From Sabethes cyaneus (Eukaryota; Arthropoda; Insecta; Diptera; Culicidae): 64,000 nucleotides of DNA. The notes beneath the pieces were generated by a model. That model was given only the letters and a program-made list of their open reading frames with translations, was not told the DNA's origin and did not search any database. Every line of letters starts with the position of its first letter. The stretch's first letter is position 1. Shown here piece by piece: positions 55,476 through 64,000 of the stretch. Location: NCBI RefSeq assembly GCF_943734655.1, contig NC_071354.1:469001-533000 (forward strand). Reading direction: 5' to 3'. The position numbers were made by a program, and so were the translations under genes.

Positions 55476-58300
55476 AAATAATAAACAAGCAGATTTTGGA
55501 ATTTCAATGTTAAAACAATCGCAAAACCAATGTTGTGATAGACAAAAAAATCGAATAACATCAACCTGACGCAATACATAACCAAAATCAAATTTAATTA
55601 GAAATCCTTTGAGCTATGTACTAAATCCTTTAAAGTCAGAATGAAAACCCTTATACTATGATATCAGGCCAGTCACCCGTAACCACATCACAATGCTTAC
55701 GTTCTCAAGAAGCCAACCTGACATTTCGCTCCGTTCACCTGTTCGACCGCATGTGAAATCCTACAGCTGGTTAATCCTTGCAATCAAACGAGACTCCATG
55801 GATGGGAACTGAAAATCATGAGAAGGAATCAAAATTAAGGCTTCTGACCGTCCTCTGCTGCACCCAGCGTCCAAATCGTCCTAGAGACACTCATTCAAGT
55901 CGGTCCTTGCAGTCAGCCAGCCGGTTCGATGGTAGTAAATCCGATAGCAGAAAATTGGCTTCATTTTGGGACTTTTCGGCAAGTCTCATTTCTAAACGAG
56001 ACGACGCACATGCATGAATTTAATAAAACTGCCTTCTAGAGTTCTGCTCACACTCATAACAGGACATGGCACAAGTGACGCATTCCTTCCGAAGCAAGCT
56101 TCGGTGGCGTATTCTTTGATGATGAAATGCCTCCTTTGAGAATTTACAGCTAAGCCGTTCAAGAGAGATGAGCGTAGCCGCTTGGTATTTTGTGCAACGA
56201 ACAGTCCCAGCTTGGTGGTTGGTAGTTCTGGTGGAATTAATGAGCATGAAAATTATTGTGTATCTAAATGCTTGTGCTTATTTTCAATTAGTAGATTAAT
56301 AATTGGACAACTTGAGCACATCTGGCACTTGAAAATTAAGCTTCTAATGTTTTCTAATAATATCAGTATTAATGCATGTTGTTGAGCCTTTGTTAATGTA
56401 TTCCTTCTTGGTTTCCTTTCATTACAAACCATTGCAGGGTTGGAAATGTGAGTCATCTATGTAATAATAAAAAAAATAACCAGACGACAAAAAAACAATA
56501 TTTTTTTATATCACCTGGTTGCATATATTCTTTGCTGACACTACACTTTAAAATTATGTAGGAATAAAATAGTAAAGCGGATGGCAACGAAACTTCCACA
56601 CGATTGTGATACTGAATTTTATTATACTGAAGAAGAAACTCTAGTACATCTCGACATGATCAGTATGTTTAGCTATACCCAACATGTAATTTTATCTGAT
56701 CATTATTATTATCATCGTAGCATATAATTTCACTTATCATGATGAACGCGTGCTAATTAGTCTAGCATTCTTCTTGTGTAAAAAAACTCCTTTTGAAGGA
56801 AGTTTTTGTCACTTTAACATGAAATATGAAATAAAAATTTAATTTCCTTAAGAATTAAATGGAACATTCTTCTGACTTTCTCGTCGATACTAAGACACTC
56901 AAAAAATAATTCAAAATTATTCCAATTTTAAATTGAAATCTTCAAATTTACGTTGATGTCATTCACCAGGATAGTTGGATTCAAATGATCAAATTCCAAT
57001 TTGATCGTCCAATTCCACAATTTCTTCCAAACACACTTCAACACATATTGGATATATCCGACAATCAATATCCACAATATCAATACACGCATCAACATCC
57101 CTTACGTATTTTTTTCTTTGGTACAACGCACATTCGTAATGTTATCTCGTATTCATATAGGCTGCCTTTCAAGACCACAACGATCCTTTACGACTGAACG
57201 GTCAAAAAAGCAAGAGAATGATGTTCAATTCATTTTCATCGTAGCTTCGTCGATTGGCAGTAACGCATAATGCTGGATGAAAACAGCATTACGGTTGTGA
57301 GTGTATCACTTTCATTCAAGTCAGGTTCATCTGCCGTTGGCCAGAAGTGTTTGGTTGAATTATTTACGGAAACCAGCCTCCATCTCAGATTGAAACTTGG
57401 TAGAATCAATCTCTTTTAGTGTTACCGTGCGTTCGCACTGTTATCAACAATATGTAGGGTAATGTCGTTAGAGTCGGATGTCAGTATGGTCATCACGATT
57501 CTTCAGTTTTAGTGTCATCTATGTGTCATCTATGTACAAACATTGTAAATCTAATCTCTGTGACTGGTAATTTTTTATAATATTGTGTAAGAGGTGAATA
57601 AACCTCTTTAGTTTAAAACCTGTCTAATAAACATAAAAAAATAATATTGTTAATTTTGATTGTGTTATAAAACATGCGCTCCGAATTATAGACAAAACCA
57701 TAATTGTGCATGCTAAAAAATAATTGGTCAATGAAGTTATCTTCAAAGAGTGATCCCGGAACAATTCAATCATCAAGATAATCGTTAAAAATTGTTAGTG
57801 TGTTGTAGTTCATAACAAGCACAAGAGGAAAATTTCATTTTGTAACGCGTTTGAATATAACGCGGTAAGACGAAATCAGGGTGTCCTATAATATCGAACA
57901 GATTCCACTTTTATTAATATAAACCGGCCCATGTCCAAATAATTCACTAAAATCCGACGTCACTAAGTGCAAAAAATCCGACGAATGGAAATTTTCAATA
58001 AATATTTTATCGTAACCGAAACAGCTCATTACGGCTAGTCTGAGCACTTAGAAAATGAAAAAGTTTTCTTGTTTCATGCATACATACCTCTTAAATGATA
58101 AAAGCGGACGCAAACATTCATCACGCTTAGCAATCTCAATAAAGGTGGCGTCAAAGCGATATTTTTACCTAGCACCTCCAACGAACCGAATAAATTCGGT
58201 TGAGAGCCGCAAAAACCGCAAACCAAAACGCCCCTTTCCTTCCTTTCTATCGTCATATATAGTCGTGTTCCGGGTGTCGTAAATCACATTTGCAATTGCC
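55476..58300. other. Unannotated DNA
   Basis: No supported gene. The plus-strand ORF 55778-56017 (Arg/Ser-rich, TTG start) and the minus-strand ORF 56247-56020 occupy a GC-richer patch at 55.68-56.24 kb. A trace of the fold-back family flank (atactaagacactcaaaaa) is at 56887-56905. Confidence 0.4.
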
Positions 58301-58541
58301 GGTGGGTGTTGGGCGCTATATATACCATATCTCTAAGACGAAGCACAGCCGGTTTCGTCTCCTGAACGGACGGCAACCACCGGCCATGACCACACTGTTT
58401 AGCTACTACAACAGTTTATGCGGTTTATCAAAGGTGCCACTTCATGAAATGCAAGCGCTGAAGGGATGCCGGATACGTACGGCAGGATTGCCAACTACTG
58501 TATTTGGTTGCTGCCAAATGCACTTGACGTATGGGCTGTAA
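58301..58541 (+). other. GC-richer patch with TATA-like site and short ORF
   Basis: ctatatataccatat at about 58316 is followed by sequence with many CpG and an ATG at 58386 that opens 51 codons (MTTLFSYYNSLCGLSKVPLH..) to a TAA. It could be a promoter-proximal region or an exon, but no family or splice pair supports it. Confidence 0.22.
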
Positions 58542-58559
58542 TGTTGCTAGCAATGTGTT

Positions 58560-59100
58560 CGCATATGTACCTAGAAGTGAATTCTGGAAGAAGTAGTACA
58601 TTAACTTTTATGAACCTCTACTGACTGTGAATTACGAGGGCCACGAACCAAAGGCAAGAGCGCCCATCAGCTAAGAATTTAAGAATCGTGTTTGCAATGT
58701 GTTTGTCTTACTAGTGGACCGACCAGAAAGACTAAGCTTCTTGCGGTTCACATAATTCCAAAAGGACATGCATGTACAAGAAACCTGGAAAACGTGAAAA
58801 CATGAAAATTTTAACACCCACAAGCTGAATCGTGATTGGGTTCACTACATAAATAAGGTCAAGAAAATTGCATTCAGCTTTTGAAAATGATCTCAACATT
58901 TAGGGTGAGATGCTTTTGACTATTATGATGTACCTACTAACATAAATAGAATGACAATGTGTATGAGATTAGTGTATGAGATTTACATTCGATGTAGCTA
59001 TTGAAAAAAGTCCTATTTTTACATGTTTTTTAAAGATTTTTTCATTTTAACAATACTGAAATGAAAACAATAGGAATTGATGGTCGAAATTAACAATTGT
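58560..59100. other. Unannotated DNA
   Basis: No feature seen. Confidence 0.5.
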
Positions 59101-59107
59101 GATAACA

Positions 59108-59318
59108 GGCCTCCCAGTTGGCCTCGAGGTATGATGCTGGCCTAATAAGCTAGGCGTCGTATGTTCGAATCTCGGTTGGGAGAGGCTGTTAGAGTCAATA
59201 GGATCGCAGCAACTGGCCCTGCAATTGTCCTGTACTCTAACAGCTGGCCGCGAATTCCGTCGTATAAAAACAGAAGGTCAAGTTTCGATAACGGAATGTA
59301 GCACCTAGGCTTTGCTTC
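59108..59318 (+). mobile_element. tRNA-derived SINE, best-preserved copy (copy 5)
   Basis: Complete: tRNA-like head with tggcctcgaggt (A-box region) and gttcgaatc (perfect pol III B box, 59163-59171), body ggctgttagagtcaatagga, ttgtcctgtactctaacagc, agaaggtcaagtttcgata, and end tagcacctaggctttgctt. Flanked by gataaca at 59101-59107 and 59319-59325, a 7-bp target-site duplication. No poly(A): the 3' end is a ctttgctt-type terminus, probably shared with a partner LINE. Confidence 0.93.
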
Positions 59319-59329
59319 GATAACATCAT

Positions 59330-60060
59330 CACTAAGATTGGTTTAGTTTATGTGACAGCTACAATTTATTAAGTCGATGAATTTCCAACGCACACTGTGC
59401 GATATTCTCAGACTACTCTATGAACGTAACCTAACTAATAAATAATTAAATACGTCAATAATGACATCTGCTAGCATTACAACTCGTAATTAGTCCGACC
59501 GTTTGTTATTGCACTATTGTTCTAACGAGGGCTTAAAACATTTGCGTTTGACTAGTTAAACAATCTATAATATTCGGAGAATTAATTAGCATAGCATAGC
59601 ATGACCGCCCATGAGTTGCCGACGATTGATCTAGATCAGCTGAAATTGCACAAAGAACCATCAGAATGATGCCTGGGAGTAGCAGATCATCCATAGTGTG
59701 GATTTTCTGGTAAAGCTAATCAAAATCTTTGCGATGATCAATAGAAAAGCTGGCCACGCCCATGCAGGTCAATTTGGGATGGAAAGCAGTATTAGTCCGA
59801 CACTTGCTGCTACTAGAGATCGAGGAATCCTCTGCATCGTCCACAAGTCTCACAGGATGGAGTTGTTGTTAGTGGAAAAGAATTGATCAGGATTCACCGA
59901 GCCTGGTGATGCAATCACTGTCTTTCGAGCTCGCGTACGATTTGAGGACCTGTTTGGTTACGTGGCCATTGCGAAACAGGTAGTGGAAATCCGAAATATC
60001 GATATAAGAAAAAACCATGAGAAACCAGTTTAGCGCACTAAACTACACTGATACTCCAAA
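59330..60060. other. Unannotated DNA with short tagca repeat
   Basis: A tract agcatagcatagcatga at about 59588-59604 starts a GC-richer stretch to 59960, reminiscent of RTE-type 3' tails but without coding similarity. The plus-strand ORF 59698-59886 is unsupported. Confidence 0.3.
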
Positions 60061-60071
60061 AACCGTAACTA

Positions 60072-60191
60072 GGGTGATTTATCTATTTTGGACAAGCGTT
60101 GCACCTACTCTATTTTGGACATTTTCCATTTAATTTTGCCGTAAAAGTCCAAAATAGAGTACGCGTAACGCCTGTCCAACATATATCACCC
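60072..60191. mobile_element. TA-flanked MITE (120 bp)
   Basis: TA at 60070-60071 and 60192-60193 bracket gggtgatttatctattttgg and (inverted) gggtgatatatgttggacag. Inner parts cctactctattttggac and gtccaaaatagagtacg also pair, so most of it folds back. Confidence 0.85.
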
Positions 60192-60294
60192 TAGGATATC
60201 TACCTTGATTGCAATGAAACAAAAATGTGCAATTTTTATGATAATTTTTTTGCTTCACAAGAATGTCACTTCGCTAAGAGAGAATCAGCTTCAT

Positions 60295-60600
60295 TTATTT
60301 ATTTCGACTATGTTGGATTACTACAAGCATGATAATCTTATCTTAGCTTCTCTTATCTCACACTAACGCAGCCAATACTTGAAGGCGTCCTGGAAAATGA
60401 CGATTGCTTGAATCGATAATTTTTCTTGTCAACGGCCAGGTCAACTGAGCAGCATGTACCGCAGAGAGAATTCCAAAGAATCAAGTGGAATTAGAAATAA
60501 TACTTAATTCTATTCAACTCATTGAAATCAAGGGGAAGGAAGAAAGCGTGGACCTCCCGTACCAAACGCTTCCCTTGAAAATATTGATTAATTTACAGAT
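60295..60600 (-). mobile_element. Probable non-LTR retroelement 3' end
   Basis: On the minus strand the sequence ends catagtcgaaataaataaat, an AAAT-unit tail like that of the Jockey-group elements in this window. No coding similarity is visible upstream, so the extent is uncertain. Confidence 0.4.
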
Positions 60601-60609
60601 TACATTATG

Positions 60610-61425
60610 CAATATGCATTCGTTGGGAGTATCTTTGTAAATAAAGGTTAAGTGACACTCCGGACCCTCGGGGATGAACTTATGGTTTTTAGACCAAAAG
60701 CCAGACTGAAATAGACCAAGGTCAAAGCGCTTCAGTTCGCTTTCTGAAAATAGATCAAATATACCAACTACAGAGTAGAAAAGAGGGTAATCTCTGGACA
60801 GTTTACTTTGACAGCCATTCCATTACGCTACGTTTATAATTTTAAAAATCGTAATTATGATCCAAATAAAAATACACATTGCAAAAAAGAACGATCGCAT
60901 ATTTACTTTTCCTTTTACCCCAGAGCGACATATGTACTTGCTATCTGATGAGCAGTATTTTTTCTCTTATTTCTATTTCATGCTGTTTCACGTCAGAATC
61001 GTTCCAAAAGGCCTTCAAGATGTATTCCCGTGTACCGTCATACGCTCATAGCACCATCACATACGGTCCGAGTACTAAACCTCCAGGTTATCGTCATACT
61101 CCGAACAATTCATGGCAGCTCCTTTGGATGTTGCAGGACTTTTAGCAAAAAATTCTTCAAGAAAACCATCGATCGCTAGGGCCGCAGCCTGCACTAGCTT
61201 CACTCACATTGTAGTTTGACCGATAAATGCAATCCATGCAGGTCCTTGAACATCACAGTATAGTATTTTTTTAAGTGATAATAGGTAGCTCACAAAACAA
61301 ATTTTTTAAAAAATATGCACAAATTTAGACTAGCGAAAAAAATTGACGTCCCAGGGTTCTACTACACGCACAATAAATAAATAAATTGACGGAAAACATT
61401 TTTTGTGAAGTCTTTTTTTTTTTTA
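60610..61425. other. Unannotated DNA
   Basis: No supported feature; overlapping plus-strand ORFs at 60857-61145 are unsupported. Confidence 0.45.
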
Positions 61426-61429
61426 ATAT

Positions 61430-61530
61430 TTTGTACTATGGATGTCACATTTGCTTAAGCCCATCCCCACGTCTGTCACAACCTGTCACAAAATTGATAC
61501 CCCTCCCTCCATAAACGGTGGACGTCGTTG
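61430..61530. repeat. Probable interspersed-repeat fragment
   Basis: ggatgtcacatttgcttaag, then ccccacgtctgtcacaacct and ccctccctccataaacggtg follow a T run. I recall this phrase as recurring in insect genomes, but there is no second copy in the window, so the call is from memory only. Confidence 0.35.
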
Positions 61531-61969
61531 GTCCCTGGAATGTTCAGTTTTCAACTTTACCTAAAACAGCATACCGATATTTAACACAGAAGCATACGAT
61601 CCACCCACACAAAATAAACACAACTACGCAAACATTGAAATTGATAATGGCATGGATCAGAAGAACTCATTCGAGCGACACGATGAACTCTCAACTGCAT
61701 TCAAATAGTAATTTATATATTTATACGATTTATAAAACGGACAGCATAGGACAGAAAATAATGGCAATGAAACATGGATGGTAAAATGTATTCGAATGCA
61801 TTTATAGTTTGCCGTCGAAATGAATTGTGGACGAATATCGGAAAGTTTCATTAGTTCATGCAAAACCGGTAGGGCAAACGCCTTTTAGCTTGTAGTTCAA
61901 GTTTATATGTAATATTCCATTGAATATACAGATGTAAATTTTGGAATTTTATTTTATACTTGCTATGCG

Positions 61970-62721
61970 TTGTCAGCCAAATTTCTTCAGCTGAAACAAC
62001 TACTCTTGCTGAAGATCGTTTCTCTTGGTTCGATGCCCTTCACTAGCGATGTTGAATGATATACAGAACAGTCCATCCCTGTCCCTGCCGCACGTAGCAT
62101 ATCATTCGCTCCAGTGTAGCTTCAGCCACGCCAGTTTGTCCGGAAAACCGTACTCGTGCGTAATCTGTCATAGGTGTTCGCGCTCGACTGTATCGTATGC
62201 TGCCTTCAAATCCAGGAAAATATGATGCATGGGCACGTTGTACACCCGATATTTCTGAAATCCATAAAGCCCGCCTGATACTGCCCTACAAATTCTTTTC
62301 TTATTGGGGACGACTTAACAAAATCTGGAAGAGCATTAACCAGCGTTAACCGCGTTTATTACAGCAATCTAGCGAATCGCCCTTTTTGCAGATGGGACAA
62401 ACCATTCACTTCCATTAACTCATCCGGTAGTTTTCCTTCCTCTATAATCCTTGAAATGATAGCGGTTCTTGGTCATTTTTGTAGAGTTCTGCCGAGAGTC
62501 TGTCCTTTCCGGCGGCTCTATTATTGTTCAACTGACCGATTTCTACGAGTTTGCTTCACCTTCTTGTAAAACTTGCGCATGTCATTAGCTCGGAATAGTT
62601 TGTCTAGCTCTTCACGATCTCTGTCCTCTACCCTTATATAGTTATATAAGTCATTTCTTAAGTGAGTTATAATTGAAAAACTAGCGAGGGTTAGCTTTGT
62701 ACATTGGAAAGAAAAGACCAT
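61970..62721 (-). pseudogene. Decayed RTE-clade reverse transcriptase
   Basis: On the minus strand the pieces come in RTE order: EDRDREELDKLFRANDMRKF and YKKVKQTRR (62680-62540), AAGKDRLSAELYKN (about 62515-62475), LPDEL, CPICKKGDSLDC (about 62400), QYQAGF (about 62280), then IFLDLKAAYDTVERE (RT catalytic motif, about 62225-62180) and EYGFPDKLA. Several frameshifts and stops separate them. The FADD part is not recognisable past 62000. RTE elements such as JAM1 are known in mosquitoes. Confidence 0.82.
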
Positions 62722-64000
62722 ACCTATGTCTATCTTTAAATTTCATTCCACAATTTTTATCGGTAGTTCGCTGCGAACTGTTTTTAATTCAAAATAATCG
62801 ATACTAATCTTTTGAACGTTAGTGTTTATCGTGATGCCGTTATTCTGGCTGATGATGAAGCAATGGCGACAATCGGCAGTAAAATGCGCATAAGCTCTCC
62901 GGTGATTATGATGCTTGCACTAACATGCATGATCTCATGGCCTGCTTTCACACGTCACAGGGGCACGGATTACCACTCGATTAAGAGATAATAGGAGCCC
63001 TGTGCAAACGATAGCCGCTAAAATACAGAGCAAATCGGGAAAGAGTTGTACTCTGTCAATTCGAAGCATCGCAATGAATGATGTAAAATTCAAAAGCTTC
63101 TTCTCGGATTTGAATGAACCGCTGAAATTGTGTACGGTTCAGGATTCCGGTATGGTGCAAACAGGGTTATTTCCGATTGGTACTTCCGTCCTTTTATACG
63201 GATCATTTGTTATTTAACACAGCAAAAACAAATCAATTCCCCGTTCGTGGATTGCGGTAACCAATGTGATATGACAGGACATAAAAACGGAAGTGCACAT
63301 ATTGAAAGTTTGATTCGTTTGATTTTTCTGATGGCCTGTGATGAAAAAGCTATGTTTATACTATAGCAAATAGAAATATTTCCCCAGCTATTTGTATGTT
63401 GCAGAAGAAACTCTACTGTCGCTGCGAACTAATCTCAACGATGGCTTTTTTGGAATGTTTTATTTATGTCTATATTCTAATATTAGATAAATCTTTCAAC
63501 ATAATTCCAAAAGCCAAAGGACACCACGTCACGCTATGCACAGAATCAAAAAACATTGTTGGTATTTTCAATTTTATATAAACATACAAGTTTTATCGTT
63601 TCACTAATCCAAAGCGATTGATTCTGTCTCTTTTACAGAGCTGAACTAACAGACAGTTGAGTATCGCCTCTCATGCTAAACACGCTTATACAATAGGAAG
63701 GACATTAGACGAAACATTTGATTTGCCTCTTTGCTCGGGATCAGAGATCCTATAACAGTCACTTGGTTCCTTTTGTGGTGCAAATTTATTTTCTCCAACC
63801 TAAAATGGTATGGGAAAACTGAAACGAACTACATTCCGACTACGGTAGCTTTTATTTTTCTATGTCCTGCTGTGGTGCCAATCCTTGTTAGTCAAGGAGC
63901 CCAACGGACAAGAGCTACCTCACTTTCACATTTTACCACGGAAGAACTCATCGGGGAAAAGAGTGGTATTACGTCCATAGAAAACGAGGCAATAAGGGCC
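62722..64000. other. Unannotated DNA to the window end
   Basis: GC-richer patches at 62800-63350 contain plus-strand ORFs (63002-63217 and 63130-63366, non-ATG starts) without recognisable motifs or clean splice pairs. Nothing else seen. Confidence 0.4.

Noticed and set aside
59108..59180. Possible tRNA gene
   Set aside because: The B box and head belong to the SINE; there is no complete cloverleaf or anticodon arm.

Overview
The window looks like AT-rich, repeat-crowded insect DNA, most likely from a mosquito (Culicidae, possibly Anopheles). The reasons are several copies of one tRNA-derived SINE whose body resembles mosquito SINEs as I remember them, many MITEs, Jockey/CR1-group and RTE-clade non-LTR retrotransposons, and decayed Tc1/mariner transposases. 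No prokaryotic features are visible. No complete host gene, rRNA or true tRNA gene can be called. The assignment is from pattern recognition only.

Layout. 0-10 kb: a SINE, two 5'-truncated non-LTR elements with long open reverse-transcriptase frames (998-2842 and 6744-8939), a fold-back repeat near 4 kb, a GAT microsatellite, and a textbook hAT MITE with an 8-bp duplication (9960-10082). 10-26.5 kb: low-density DNA with SINE copies, a mariner HTH remnant near 13.1 kb, an 80-bp-armed MITE at 18.9-19.2 kb, an RT C-terminal remnant at 24.9-25.4 kb, and several ORFs bounded by splice-like signals. 29.0-31.3 kb and 53.7-55.5 kb: two nearly identical, oppositely oriented copies of an element built from about 140-bp tandem monomers. 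They form a large inverted repeat around a roughly 22-kb interior. That interior holds a 1.24-kb long-TIR element with nested insertions, a decayed mariner transposase, a degenerate third copy of the satellite, and MITEs of TTAA, TA/pogo and fold-back types. 55.5-64 kb: mostly featureless, with a SINE, a 120-bp TA MITE and a decayed RTE reverse transcriptase.

Host genes. The window may lie in the long introns of one or two genes. On the minus strand, four splice-bounded ORFs (33790-33671, 18465-18371, 16196-15992, 15072-14853) join with matching intron phases into one open frame of about 213 codons; possible further exons lie at 13.7 and 5.8 kb. On the plus strand, an ATG ORF with a signal-peptide-like start (11196) is phase-compatible with a strongly bounded ORF at 21047-21218. 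A separate plus-strand candidate, with a likely 173-bp intron, lies at 42.95-43.75 kb. None matches a family I can name, and all are hypotheses from splice signals and reading frames.

The most notable structures are the near-identical inverted satellite-bearing pair, the phase-consistent minus-strand exon chain, two tiny poly(A)-tailed retroposed fragments with target duplications, and the two adjacent, almost perfectly palindromic repeats at 47.2-47.8 kb.
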